From NCBI GenBank assembly GCA_021782055.1, contig JAJXVP010000045.1:1-16110 (forward strand): 16,110 bases of DNA. Reading direction: 5' to 3'. The notes under the pieces are model-generated. The model was given only the letters and a program-made list of their open reading frames with translations, was not told the DNA's origin and did not search any database. The translations under genes and the position numbers were made by a program. Below, one piece after another: positions 1 to 7,717 of the stretch. Within the stretch, counting starts at the first letter, position 1. Every line of letters begins with the position of its first letter. The stretch is from a bacterium. GTDB lineage: Bacteria; Spirochaetota; Spirochaetia; JABEVK01.

Positions 1-51
1 CAAAAACCTGTCGAAACTGTAACGTAGACCTAGGGTTCCAGGAGGGGGAGC

Positions 52-480
52 ATGAGTGTTCTGAAAGGTCCTTTGAGTGCTTACCGCGAGGTTTCGGTAC
101 GGACAGCCAGCCAGGGGAAGCTGATTGTCATGTTGTACGACGAAGCTATCAAACAGACAGAAATTGCCATAAAGTTGCTAGAAGAAAAATCGAAAAAGCT
201 CGACGTGGTGCATAATGCCCTAATCCGGGCTCAAGACGTCGTCACAGAACTGATGGCTGGGCTCGATTTTGATCGGGGGGGCGAAATGGCTCGTAACCTC
301 CTTAGTCTCTACCTCTTTTTTAACGAGAAGTTGCGTGAAGGTAACCTCAAAAAGAGTGTTGAGCTTCTGCTTCCTGTGCGGGATTTTTTATCAGACTTAC
401 GCGGGGCCTGGGCTCAAATCGCCAACGTCCGCTCCGAAGACGCGGGAACGGGTTCGGTCGGCGTCAATATAGCGGGGTAA
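52..480 (+). CDS. fliS: Flagellar secretion chaperone FliS
   Basis: This 142-residue protein matches FliS in length and layout. FliS is the cytoplasmic chaperone that binds the C-terminal part of flagellin and keeps it unpolymerised until export by the flagellar type III apparatus. The N-terminal segment with A-Y-R-E-V followed by T-A-S-Q-G-K-L-I-V-M-L-Y-D-E-A is the FliS signature. The rest is helical, including an L-F-F-N-E-K-L segment near residue 90 and a C-terminal L-R-G-A-W helix. The tail after about residue 126 is Gly/Ser-rich and probably disordered. ATG 52 follows a strong Shine-Dalgarno (GGAGGGGGAG, 41-50). The stop is 4 bp before the start of the FlgN-like gene, so the two are probably co-transcribed. 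If the host is a spirochaete, the client would be the FlaB-type core flagellin of periplasmic flagella (inference). Confidence 0.93.
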   Translation: MSVLKGPLSAYREVSVRTASQGKLIVMLYDEAIKQTEIAIKLLEEKSKKLDVVHNALIRAQDVVTELMAGLDFDRGGEMARNLLSLYLFFNEKLREGNLKKSVELLLPVRDFLSDLRGAWAQIANVRSEDAGTGSVGVNIAG

Positions 481-484
481 CAGA

Positions 485-940
485 GTGTTGGCGAACTCAG
501 AGCTAGAACGCCGCGTCGCCTTACTAAAAAAACTCAAAGAAACCCTGCATCAACAGCGCGAAAAGTTTTCAACCTACCTTAAGGTTCTCGATCAGGAACA
601 GACCAGCGTTCAAGAGGGACGTCTTGAAGCCCTGCAAGAGCAAGTAAAAATTGAAGAGACCTTGGTTGCCGAAATCGGCACCTTTCAAAAGGTACTTGAC
701 CCGCTCGAAGCCGTTTGGAAACAGACCAACCCCGAGGCCGAGGACGCTGAGGTCGTCGAATTGAAGCAGAACCTCGCGGCATTAAAGGTTCAAGTTCAAG
801 AAAAGAATGCCAAAAACCGCAGCCTCTTGTCGGCAAAGATGGAAGAAGTCCGGTCAGAACTCCTCAAACTACGTCCTCGACCCAAAAACCCTTATGGTTC
901 GGCATCCTCGACAGCGAGAATGATTGACATTTCTACCTAA
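485..940 (+). CDS. FlgN-like flagellar chaperone (coiled-coil protein)
   Basis: The 151-residue protein is almost entirely helical and charged, with heptad-like Leu/Glu/Lys patterning over residues 4-130. It ends in a short Pro-rich turn (R-P-R-P-K-N-P-Y-G) and a D-I-S-T tail. This architecture resembles FlgN, the cytoplasmic chaperone for the hook-filament junction proteins FlgK and FlgL: long antiparallel helices with an N-P-Y-G/ID-like tail. The position directly behind fliS supports a flagellar role. The start is GTG 485, 4 bp after the fliS stop; TTG 488 is an alternative. No strong ribosome binding site is seen, which suggests translational coupling to fliS. FlgN sequences diverge strongly, so the assignment rests on fold pattern, tail and neighbour. 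A generic coiled-coil protein remains possible. Confidence 0.62.
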   Translation: MLANSELERRVALLKKLKETLHQQREKFSTYLKVLDQEQTSVQEGRLEALQEQVKIEETLVAEIGTFQKVLDPLEAVWKQTNPEAEDAEVVELKQNLAALKVQVQEKNAKNRSLLSAKMEEVRSELLKLRPRPKNPYGSASSTARMIDIST

Positions 941-943
941 ATC

Positions 944-1423
944 ATGAAGAGACGCCCCCCGTTCAGGCTGATGGTTTTGCTGTTGTTGAGCCTCTCACCC
1001 TTTGTCAACGCTCAAACCTCTGTACCCGAGGTGTCACCCTTGTTTCATTTTGGGATACGTTGGGGAGACGGCTTAACCCTCGAATACCAGGGTCTGGTCA
1101 GTGGTACCGCTTTTGGTCTTGATCAACGATTGTCCGAGAGGCTCTCGGCCAATCCCGCCAGCCATGAGCTGGTAAAACGCTATCAGACGGTTGACGCGTG
1201 GGGAAATGGTCTGTTATGGGGCGGGTTGGGCCTTGCCGTGGGGAGTATTTTTGTGGCTAATGCCGGGGTCTCCAACTCGGGACCGTTGGTGGTGACGGCT
1301 TTGACCGGCCTTGTCGGTGCCCTTGTTGGGAACTTATTGCAAACAGCAGCCCAGCAATTGGCTGCCCGAGCGGCAGAGGCGTACAATGAAGCAGTACTTT
1401 CCTCCTTGTCCAAGGCTCCCTAA
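944..1423 (+). CDS. Exported protein of unknown function
   Basis: I do not recognise a family. The 159-residue product begins with a clear Sec signal peptide: a basic N-terminus (K-R-R), a hydrophobic core V-L-L-L-L-L-S-L and a probable signal peptidase I site V-N-A before Gln24. The mature part has an aromatic/charged segment (about 30-85) and then two Gly/Ala-rich hydrophobic stretches (about residues 88-106 and 115-132). These could be a membrane hairpin like the glycine-zipper proteins. It ends in a polar Ala-rich helix. The gene lies 3 bp after the FlgN-like stop and 17 bp before polA, with no obvious Shine-Dalgarno, so it is probably read in the same transcript. An envelope protein is likely; any flagellar link is guilt by association only. 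Confidence 0.7.
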   Translation: MKRRPPFRLMVLLLLSLSPFVNAQTSVPEVSPLFHFGIRWGDGLTLEYQGLVSGTAFGLDQRLSERLSANPASHELVKRYQTVDAWGNGLLWGGLGLAVGSIFVANAGVSNSGPLVVTALTGLVGALVGNLLQTAAQQLAARAAEAYNEAVLSSLSKAP

Positions 1424-1440
1424 GCCTCTAGAATCGACTT

Positions 1441-4182
1441 ATGGAAAACAAAGTCCTCTTGGTAGACGCCTTTGGGCAAATCTTTCGTTCCTACTTTGCC
1501 TTTGCAGGAAAGCCGTTGTTGGACCCTGAAGGACGCAACGTCAACGCCGTCTTTGGGTTTATCAAAACCTTATTTCAGCTGATTCGTACCTATCGCCCCA
1601 CCCATGTCGCGATTTTATATGATTCACGGACACCCACCTTTCGGCATGAGATGTACCCGGAGTACAAGGCTCACCGCGAGGCGGCTCCAGAGGATCTTCT
1701 AGCGCAGTTACCCCTGATTGAAACCTTATTAACCGAGCTCGGCTTTAAGCTTTTGCAAAAGGACGGCTACGAGGCGGATGATCTGATCGCCACCTGTGCT
1801 CGAGTTTGCGGCGCCGATCAAACCGTTTGTTGGATCGCCTCGAACGATAAAGACCTGCTTCAGCTGGTGGGGGGGAGTGTGAAGGCTCTTCGTTCTGACG
1901 GCCGGGGTGGCTACCGCGAGTTTGGTCCTGAAGAAGTTTTTGCCGATAAAGGCGTTCAGCCCACCCAGATCTTGGATTGGTTAGCCCTCGTAGGCGATGC
2001 TTCGGACAATATTCCCGGAGTGCCAGGAATTGGCGAGGTAACGGCCAACCGACTTCTGGCTGATTGGGGCTCTTTAGACAATCTCTATGCGAACTTAGCC
2101 CAGCTCAAAAGTGCTTCCCAAAGGGAAAAGTTAGAAAAAGGCCGCGAAAGCGCGTTTTTGAGCCGTGAGCTTGCTCAACTGCGCGAAGTTGACTGCGGTT
2201 TTTCATACGAAGCCACGCGTTTGGAGTGGAATACTCAGGGCAAAGCGGCTGAAATCTTTCAAAATTTGCACGCAAAGTCCCTCCTTGCCGAATGGAAAGC
2301 TTTGGCGAATACCTCACCAGGCCAACTCTTTACCGAGGTTGAGCTGGCTGTTCCTTCGGGACCCCAGGCTCTCAGCGGGGCGTATGAAACGGTTGTGACC
2401 ACCGAGCGCTTGCTTTTTTGGCGTGATAAGCTTGCCAAGGCTAGGGCTGGGTCCTTTGATTTTGAAACAACTTCGCTGGATACCTTTTCGGCCCGTTTAT
2501 GCGGCTTGTCGCTGTGTTGTCAGACCGGTGAAGCCGCTTATATTCCGTTAATGGCGGCCCCCGAGCCGGCCTATCCAGGGCCTTGGTTATCAGAAGCCGA
2601 GGTTCTAACGGCATTTCGTCCCCTTTGGGAAGATCCTTCGTTCAAGCTCGTCGGCCAAAACTTTAAGTTTGATGCCAAGTTGTTGTTGCGCCGGGGAATT
2701 CGTTTGGCCGCAGTTTTTCACGACACGATGGTCGCGGCATGGCTGTTAGACGCCTCGGCGGCGGTCTATAATCTAGAAGCCTTGGGGCTCAAGTATTTGA
2801 ACGTCAAAGGGCTTTCGTATGACGAGGTGGTAAAAAAACTTCCCGATTTTTCGGCAGTGCCGGTCACTTTGGCAACCCAATATTCGGCCGAGGACGCCGA
2901 TTTGACGTGGCGGTTATTTGAACTGCTCGAAGATCGTTTGAAGCGTGAGGGGCTTGCGGAGTTGTTTCATACCCTAGAAATGCCACTTACCCTTGTCTTG
3001 GTCCAGATGGAAAATCGGGGTATACGCCTTCAGCAAGAGGAATTGTCGTCATTTTCAGCAGAGTTGTCTCGGCGCCTGCTAGACCTTGAAGAAGAAATTT
3101 TTACCCTCTGCGGGGGTAAGCGTTTTAATTTAGGTTCGCCGAAACAACTGCAAGAAATCCTATTTACAGATCGTGGTTTGACACCGCCGCCGCGAGCAAA
3201 AATTAAAACCGGCTGGTCGACCGATTCGGATATTCTTGAGGAACTAGCTAGTGAAGACCCCGTACCGGGAAAAATCCTCTCCTACCGGGCCTTAGCTAAG
3301 CTCAAATCGACCTATGCCGATGTCCTGCCTGCCTTGGTGAATCCTGTGACCGGACGGCTCCATTCTCAGTTTTTGCAGACCGGAACGGCAACCGGCCGCT
3401 TGTCGAGCAAAGACCCCAACCTTCAGAATATTCCTATTCGCGATGAGGAAGGGCGTCGGATTCGGCGAGCTTTTGTTCCCGAGAACGGTTGGGTGTTCAT
3501 CAGTGCCGACTATTCGCAAATCGAGCTAGTGGTGTTGGCTCACCTCTCCCAAGACCCTCACCTTAAGGCCGCGTTTCTTGAAGGCAAAGATATTCACCGG
3601 CGTACCGCCAGCCTCATGTTCGGCGTCATGGAAGAACTCGTTTCGTCAGAAATGCGGCGTGCGGCCAAAGCGATCAACTTTGGCATTATGTATGGGATGT
3701 CGGCTTTCCGTTTGGCTAACGAGCTAAAGATTTCGCGCAAGCGTGCCCAAGAGTTCTGGGATTCGTATCAGAGGGAGTTTGCAGGGGTCGGCAAGTATTT
3801 TCAAGGCGTGATTGCCCAGGCCGTTCAAACAGGGCAGGTACAAACCATGCTGGGACACCGGCGAACCCTTCCCAATATTGCGGGTCGTAATCAAACCGAG
3901 CGGCAAGCTGCCGAACGCATTGCCATGAATACCCCGATTCAGGGTAGTGCTGCCGACATTGTGAAATTGGCGATGCTCAAGGTATCACAGCGTCTAGAAA
4001 CCGAAGGGTTTCAGGCCCGAATGCTTTTGCAGGTTCACGATGAACTGCTTTTAGAGGCCCCGCGTGAGGAAGCTCCCGCCGTGGTGGCACTATTGCGAAA
4101 GGAAATGGAAGAGGCGATTACCCTGAGTGTTCCCCTTCGGGTAGGAATTGAACAGGCCGAAAACTGGGGGGAACTCCATTGA
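1441..4182 (+). CDS. polA: DNA polymerase I (three-domain, proofreading)
   Basis: The 913-residue protein is a complete Pol I, which fills gaps and removes RNA primers in replication and repair. Residues 1-290 form the 5' nuclease, with conserved acidic clusters (Y-E-A-D-D-L, S-N-D-K-D-L) and the helix-hairpin-helix after G185-D-A-S-D. Residues about 330-510 are the 3'-5' exonuclease, whose metal ligands D340, E342, D411 and D485 are all present, so proofreading should be active. The polymerase domain carries motif A (D690-Y-S-Q-I-E695), the O helix (R-R-A-A-K743 to Y751) and motif C (H-D867-E868). The Arg that normally follows motif A I-E-L is Val697 here. ATG 1441 fits the family N-terminus (V-D-A-F-G-Q-I-F-R), although no good ribosome binding site precedes it. 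The stop overlaps the coaE start. Confidence 0.98.
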   Translation: MENKVLLVDAFGQIFRSYFAFAGKPLLDPEGRNVNAVFGFIKTLFQLIRTYRPTHVAILYDSRTPTFRHEMYPEYKAHREAAPEDLLAQLPLIETLLTELGFKLLQKDGYEADDLIATCARVCGADQTVCWIASNDKDLLQLVGGSVKALRSDGRGGYREFGPEEVFADKGVQPTQILDWLALVGDASDNIPGVPGIGEVTANRLLADWGSLDNLYANLAQLKSASQREKLEKGRESAFLSRELAQLREVDCGFSYEATRLEWNTQGKAAEIFQNLHAKSLLAEWKALANTSPGQLFTEVELAVPSGPQALSGAYETVVTTERLLFWRDKLAKARAGSFDFETTSLDTFSARLCGLSLCCQTGEAAYIPLMAAPEPAYPGPWLSEAEVLTAFRPLWEDPSFKLVGQNFKFDAKLLLRRGIRLAAVFHDTMVAAWLLDASAAVYNLEALGLKYLNVKGLSYDEVVKKLPDFSAVPVTLATQYSAEDADLTWRLFELLEDRLKREGLAELFHTLEMPLTLVLVQMENRGIRLQQEELSSFSAELSRRLLDLEEEIFTLCGGKRFNLGSPKQLQEILFTDRGLTPPPRAKIKTGWSTDSDILEELASEDPVPGKILSYRALAKLKSTYADVLPALVNPVTGRLHSQFLQTGTATGRLSSKDPNLQNIPIRDEEGRRIRRAFVPENGWVFISADYSQIELVVLAHLSQDPHLKAAFLEGKDIHRRTASLMFGVMEELVSSEMRRAAKAINFGIMYGMSAFRLANELKISRKRAQEFWDSYQREFAGVGKYFQGVIAQAVQTGQVQTMLGHRRTLPNIAGRNQTERQAAERIAMNTPIQGSAADIVKLAMLKVSQRLETEGFQARMLLQVHDELLLEAPREEAPAVVALLRKEMEEAITLSVPLRVGIEQAENWGELH

Positions 4183-4763
4183 TCATTGGGCTAGCTGGCA
4201 AGGTGTGTGCGGGAAAAAGCTCGCTTGCGGAGGTTTTTGCACAACGGGGCTTTGTGATTCTCGACGCGGACCATCTGGGCCACCTTGTACTCGAGGAGCT
4301 TAGCGCCGACTTAGCCGGTCACTTTGGAAAAGGCATTTTGACGCCCGAGGGTAAAGTCAATCGACGAGTCCTGGCTCAAGTAGTTTTTTCGCACCCTCAA
4401 GCTCTGGCCGAGTTAGAAGCCTTGGTCCATCCAAGAATTTTGTGGAAAGTTCAACAACAACGTCAGCTAAACCCCACCACCAACTTTGTGCTTCAAGCTG
4501 CTGTTTTACACAAAGGCCAGCTTGTAGGGGAATGCGAGGCAGTGGTTTGGGTGAAGGCACCTTGGTGGCAACGGTTATTGCGGGCTCGGCGACGGGATGG
4601 TCGAACCTGGAAAGAAATCTTAAGCCGAGAATGGGCGCAACGCCGCTTCTCGATTAAAGCCTTTGGTAAGGATGTCGATACCTATATTGTGGACAACGGA
4701 AAGGGCCTAGAACGTGCTCGACGCGAGCTGGCGGCATGGCTGGATCACCGGATTCCTGTTTGA
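4179..4763 (+). CDS. coaE: Dephospho-CoA kinase
   Basis: CoaE phosphorylates the 3'-hydroxyl of dephospho-CoA with ATP, the last step of coenzyme A synthesis, in the cytosol. The 194-residue length is normal for the family. The P-loop G7-K-V-C-A-G-K13-S is at the N-terminus, followed by the L-D-A-D-H-L-G-H segment (residues about 29-36) that holds the catalytic Asp. There is a V-L-Q-A-A-V-L-H-K segment matching the family's V-P-L-L-F-E strand, and an Arg-rich lid ending in Q-R-R-F-S. The P-loop Lys-Val-Cys differs from the common G-G-I-G form and resembles treponemal CoaE (from memory). The start is TTG 4179, sharing 4 bases with the polA stop and placed after a GGGGGGAA ribosome binding site (about 4166-4173). 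This predicts coupled translation with polA. Confidence 0.93.
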   Translation: MIIGLAGKVCAGKSSLAEVFAQRGFVILDADHLGHLVLEELSADLAGHFGKGILTPEGKVNRRVLAQVVFSHPQALAELEALVHPRILWKVQQQRQLNPTTNFVLQAAVLHKGQLVGECEAVVWVKAPWWQRLLRARRRDGRTWKEILSREWAQRRFSIKAFGKDVDTYIVDNGKGLERARRELAAWLDHRIPV

Positions 4764-4787
4764 ACGTCCGCGATGAGCGAGGATTTC

Positions 4788-5549
4788 ATGAAACAAAAGG
4801 GCATTGTATTCCTATTTATTGGGTTGGGCGCGCTAACCTTATTTGTCTTGATTGGGCTTTTTGTCTTTTACCCTAAGGAGAGTTCCCCGAAAGCTCCCCC
4901 AGCCAATCAGTTGACCAATGCCGCCGGGACTCCTGTTCCCCAAACCTTTGATCCTGTAGAATGGTCGCGAACGGGGCAAGGAACGGTAACCGCTCCCGCC
5001 GGTGGTACGGCTTCGGTTGCTACACCGCAGACCTCCCCCTCGGCTGATGGGTTTGTGGTGACGATGAATCCTCCGGCGAATACGACACCGGCAACAGGAA
5101 CAACAACAGCTCCTGTAACGGCACCGTCTACGTCTTCTCAGGTTACTTTTCCCGCACCTGCGACGGTTTCATCTGCCCCCGAAACGAGAGTTGACCGGGT
5201 AAAAGAAGTCAGAGCCCACGAAGTTAAACGCCCTGTGTATCATCATGAAGCTGCGCAGAAGCACGAAGCCACAGTCCGTCACTATCAAGCCGCTCCGGTT
5301 CTTAGAACGCAATTCTGGATTCAGGTAGGGGCGTACACCAATCGTTACCAAGCCGAGCGAATGTCTCAATCCTTAAAGGCTCAAGGCTTAAAAGGGACTT
5401 TGGTGACGGCCTTGTCGAAGGGCAGAACCATAATTAGAGTGCGTGTTGGTCCTTATGCCGAAAAGCAAGAGGCTGAAAAATTCCTGGCTTGGGTCAAGCC
5501 TGTAAAGGGAATGGAAGCGAGTTTTATTACCGTAGTACATGCACGCTAA
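4788..5549 (+). CDS. Membrane-anchored SPOR-domain protein
   Basis: The N-terminus (M-K-Q-K-G-I, then about 22 hydrophobic residues to residue 27) is a single membrane anchor with the remainder predicted in the periplasm. Residues about 30-150 form a low-complexity Pro/Thr/Ala-rich linker, and about 140-170 is a charged stretch with five His. Residues about 174-253 are a SPOR domain, beginning F-W-I-Q-V-G-A-Y and containing I-R-V-R-V-G-P-Y. SPOR domains bind glycan strands stripped of stem peptides, usually at septa, so a peptidoglycan or division role is the best inference (FtsN/DedD-like architecture). I chose ATG 4788 because GAGGA (4779-4783) lies just upstream and the anchor then starts at once. 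The in-frame ATG 4773 has no ribosome binding site and would add five residues. Confidence 0.88.
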   Translation: MKQKGIVFLFIGLGALTLFVLIGLFVFYPKESSPKAPPANQLTNAAGTPVPQTFDPVEWSRTGQGTVTAPAGGTASVATPQTSPSADGFVVTMNPPANTTPATGTTTAPVTAPSTSSQVTFPAPATVSSAPETRVDRVKEVRAHEVKRPVYHHEAAQKHEATVRHYQAAPVLRTQFWIQVGAYTNRYQAERMSQSLKAQGLKGTLVTALSKGRTIIRVRVGPYAEKQEAEKFLAWVKPVKGMEASFITVVHAR

Positions 5550-5593
5550 GTATTTAACGATTTAGGTAGAAAGGGGCTGTTCAATTTCGCAAG

Positions 5594-5623
5594 AAGGCCG
5601 TATCCTGAAAGTCAGGCGGCCTT
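5594..5623 (+). promoter_or_regulatory. Long hairpin abutting the diguanylate cyclase start codon
   Basis: AAGGCCG (5594-5600) pairs with CGGCCTT (5617-5623), and inside it CCTGA (5604-5608) pairs with TCAGG (5612-5616) around an AAG loop. Only TAT (5601-5603) bulges. The helix therefore has 12 base pairs and ends at the base before ATG 5624. No T-run follows, so it is not a standard intrinsic terminator. It could be a translation-blocking stem, an RNA-binding site, a T-less terminator for the SPOR operon, or an operator read as DNA. The pairing is direct observation; any role is inference. Confidence 0.5.
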
Positions 5624-7060
5624 ATGCACGAAGACGAGCGGCTTGGTTTAATGGCACGGTTTTTAGAACACCCCAAACGAGATTTTCTTCTCGCTGGTTG
5701 GGGTGTTTTTATTGTTGATCTTGAAACCGGAAGCTGTATTCCCAGCCGTTTAGGGGCTGAGCTAGGGTGGCCCTGCCAGAATTTTTCCTTTCAAGAGCTT
5801 TCCGTTCGACTACACCCAGAAGATCGCTTGGTTGTGATTCCCCTTTGGGAGGCCCTCAGCCAAGGCACCCAAGATGTCCTTGAGGTGGAATTTCGTTTAA
5901 AAGACCCGAGTGACGAATGGCATTGGGTTCAGTTCCGCGCTGTTGTTTTGGAACGAAATGCTGCTAAAGTGCCCACGTTAGTGGCGGGTTTTGATCGAGA
6001 AATCACCATAGAAAAAGAAAAGCTTGTGCAGGCAGAAAAATCTCTCAACTTTTTTGAGCGACGGTTTTGGGAAACAGAAACGCTTCGCATTGCAGGTTCC
6101 GTCTTGGCAGGCGGTGAAATGGACCCCTCTGCCGCCGTCGAACGCTTTTTGTACCAGTCGAGTCGTTTTTTGTCCTACGATGCGGCGGTTGTTTGGGGGG
6201 CTGGTGAGACTAGCTTTGCGTGGTTGGGAGGGGTTTTGCTGACACCGACCGATTTACGCCCCGTCGATAGCTTTCCTGAGTTGTTTGAGGCTTCGGTGCT
6301 TCAGCGGCGTGCCGAGCTGGTTACGAACCTCAGCGAAAAGTGCCCGCTACGGATTTTGTCGGAGGGGCACCAGTTTAACGGTTGGTTGGGGCTTCCGTTA
6401 ATTTACCAGGACAGGTTGGTGGGCTACGCTGAGTTTTTTCACCAAAGTGCGGGGCGGGTTGGGTTGGACCAACTGGCCTCGGTTTCGGCTTTGGCAGATA
6501 CCGCCGCCGCAGTTCTGTTTAATGCTCACCGCTTTCGAGTTTCGGAACAGGAAGCAGCTACCGACACCTTGACAGGTTTGCAAACTCGGCGGAGTTTTGA
6601 ACGGGCTGCCGCCCACTTGGCTCAAGAAAGTAAAATTTTTCCGTTGTCCTTAGTTTTGTTGGATTTAGATCACTTTAAACAGGTGAACGATGTCTGGGGA
6701 CACCAAGCGGGGGATGCCGTTCTTCAAGCGGTAGCGAAAGTGTGTCGTCTGTGGACTCGTGAGGGAGATCTTGCCTGCCGGTGGGGAGGCGAAGAAATTC
6801 TCATTTTGCTAAAAGCAACAGGGGCGCTTCAAGCCCGAAGGGCTGCCGAACGGTTGCGGCAAGAAATAGGTAAAATTCACTGGGAGGCTTACCCGCAAAT
6901 TCAAGTCACTGCCAGCCTTGGCGTGGTAACTTGGCCCAGCGGGACTTCGTTGACCCTGAGCGAATGGTTTGCCCGAGTTGATCAGTCTTTGTACCAGGCG
7001 AAAAGTTCAGGACGTAATCAGGTTAAAGTATGGCAAGAACAACACAAGGCGGCTCCCTAA
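5624..7060 (+). CDS. PAS-GAF-GGDEF diguanylate cyclase
   Basis: The 478-residue cytosolic protein should make cyclic di-GMP from two GTP under control of two sensor domains. Residues about 15-125 look like a PAS_3-type domain (L-H-P-E-D-R and W-H-W-V-Q-F-R). A short helical linker follows, then a GAF-like domain (about 150-305, with L-P-L-I-Y-Q-D-R-L-V-G-Y). The GGDEF domain occupies about 308-470 and begins D-T-L-T-G-L. Its signature is G388-G-E-E-I392: the catalytic acidic pair is kept and the final Phe is Ile. R-E-G-D lies five residues before it, matching the RxxD inhibitory site, so product feedback is expected. There is no EAL or HD-GYP domain and no membrane segment. ATG 5624 lacks a Shine-Dalgarno and touches a hairpin; in-frame ATG 5651 is the alternative start. 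The 3' end overlaps the PrsW gene. Confidence 0.93.
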   Translation: MHEDERLGLMARFLEHPKRDFLLAGWGVFIVDLETGSCIPSRLGAELGWPCQNFSFQELSVRLHPEDRLVVIPLWEALSQGTQDVLEVEFRLKDPSDEWHWVQFRAVVLERNAAKVPTLVAGFDREITIEKEKLVQAEKSLNFFERRFWETETLRIAGSVLAGGEMDPSAAVERFLYQSSRFLSYDAAVVWGAGETSFAWLGGVLLTPTDLRPVDSFPELFEASVLQRRAELVTNLSEKCPLRILSEGHQFNGWLGLPLIYQDRLVGYAEFFHQSAGRVGLDQLASVSALADTAAAVLFNAHRFRVSEQEAATDTLTGLQTRRSFERAAAHLAQESKIFPLSLVLLDLDHFKQVNDVWGHQAGDAVLQAVAKVCRLWTREGDLACRWGGEEILILLKATGALQARRAAERLRQEIGKIHWEAYPQIQVTASLGVVTWPSGTSLTLSEWFARVDQSLYQAKSSGRNQVKVWQEQHKAAP

Positions 7061-7641
7061 AGCTTTCGGCGGTTTTTCTGGTTTTAGGGGCCTTGGCTCT
7101 GATTCCGGTCTGGCTGGGATATAGACTTCTGACCGTTTTAGAAGGGGTTTTCATTTCATGGGGACCCTCAACAGCGAATTTGTTCACTTGGCTGGTCAAT
7201 GCCCCTAATGAAGAGCTCTTAAAATGGCTGGTCTTTGTAGGGGGTACGGTTGCGTTCAAATCGCTTAAAAAGCCGGTTGATGGGTGGTGGCAAGGAGCGT
7301 TCTTGGGTCTGGGTTATGGTCTGGCAGAAAACGTTTTCTATGTGGGACAGGCCGGTCTGGGAGTTTTTGCCCTTCGTTTCGTGACAGCAGTCCCTGGGCA
7401 TATTTTTTATGGTGCGCTTTGGGGTGGCTACTACGGGTGGGAGGTGTGCCAAGGAAAAGGCCAGGTGCGCCGTTGGACGCCCGTACTGCTCGCGTTGTTT
7501 GTGGCTGTTGTGTTTCATGCGGCGTACAATTCTGCTCTGAGTTGGCCCTTGGGTGTCGTTTGGGCTATTATAATCGAAGCGATAGCGGGTTCCCTGGCTC
7601 TGACTCTCGGGTGGTTTTTAACCCAGAATTCTCACAAGTAG
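7030..7641 (+). CDS. PrsW-family intramembrane metalloprotease
   Basis: This 203-residue protein has about six to seven hydrophobic segments and the four motifs of the PrsW (peptidase M82) family. These are E61-E62-x-x-K65, A99-E100-N101 in G-L-A-E-N-V-F-Y, H124 in P-G-H-I-F-Y-G and H163-x-x-x-N167. In Bacillus subtilis, PrsW makes the first cut in the anti-sigma factor RsiW; many homologues have unknown substrates. The Glu and His residues are the expected zinc ligands and catalytic base. ATG 7030 lies inside the diguanylate cyclase gene (31-bp overlap) with a weak AGG upstream (about 7020-7022). The first hydrophobic segment starts near residue 10, so a much later start would cut it. No anti-sigma factor gene is visible in the window, so the target is unknown. 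Confidence 0.88.
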   Translation: MARTTQGGSLKLSAVFLVLGALALIPVWLGYRLLTVLEGVFISWGPSTANLFTWLVNAPNEELLKWLVFVGGTVAFKSLKKPVDGWWQGAFLGLGYGLAENVFYVGQAGLGVFALRFVTAVPGHIFYGALWGGYYGWEVCQGKGQVRRWTPVLLALFVAVVFHAAYNSALSWPLGVVWAIIIEAIAGSLALTLGWFLTQNSHK

Positions 7642-7653
7642 GGATTTTGTGAC

Positions 7654-7682
7654 TTGGGACTTGAGAAAATCTTGAGTATTGT
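7654..7682 (+). promoter_or_regulatory. Possible sigma-70-type promoter of ribA
   Basis: TTGGGA (7654-7659) and TATTGT (7677-7682) are separated by 17 bp and each matches four of six consensus positions. Transcription would begin near 7689, about 30 bases before the ribA start. Matches of this quality occur by chance, so this is a weak call. It would explain how ribA is expressed separately from the upstream cyclase/protease pair. Confidence 0.25.
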
Positions 7683-7685
7683 TGT

Positions 7686-7711
7686 AGGGGGCTAACCCCC
7701 TTTCGAAGGAG
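7686..7711 (+). promoter_or_regulatory. Hairpin and Shine-Dalgarno in the ribA leader
   Basis: AGGGGG (7686-7691) pairs with CCCCCT (7696-7701) around CTAA. Next to it, CCTT (7699-7702) can pair with AAGG (7706-7709), which is part of the ribA Shine-Dalgarno AAGGAG (7706-7711). The two helices share bases and cannot both form, so the leader could switch between a free and a covered ribosome binding site. The second helix is only 4 bp and may not be stable. No RFN (FMN riboswitch) signature is present. Confidence 0.3.
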
Positions 7712-7717
7712 ATTCAT

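Noticed and set aside
1..51. 3' end of an upstream gene
   Set aside because: Two frames close here (TAA at 20-22 and TAG at 25-27), and the few visible residues cannot be assigned; a flagellar gene such as fliD would be plausible but is not shown.
7642..7717. FMN riboswitch before ribA
   Set aside because: The 76-base spacer is too short and lacks the conserved RFN boxes; only small hairpins are present.
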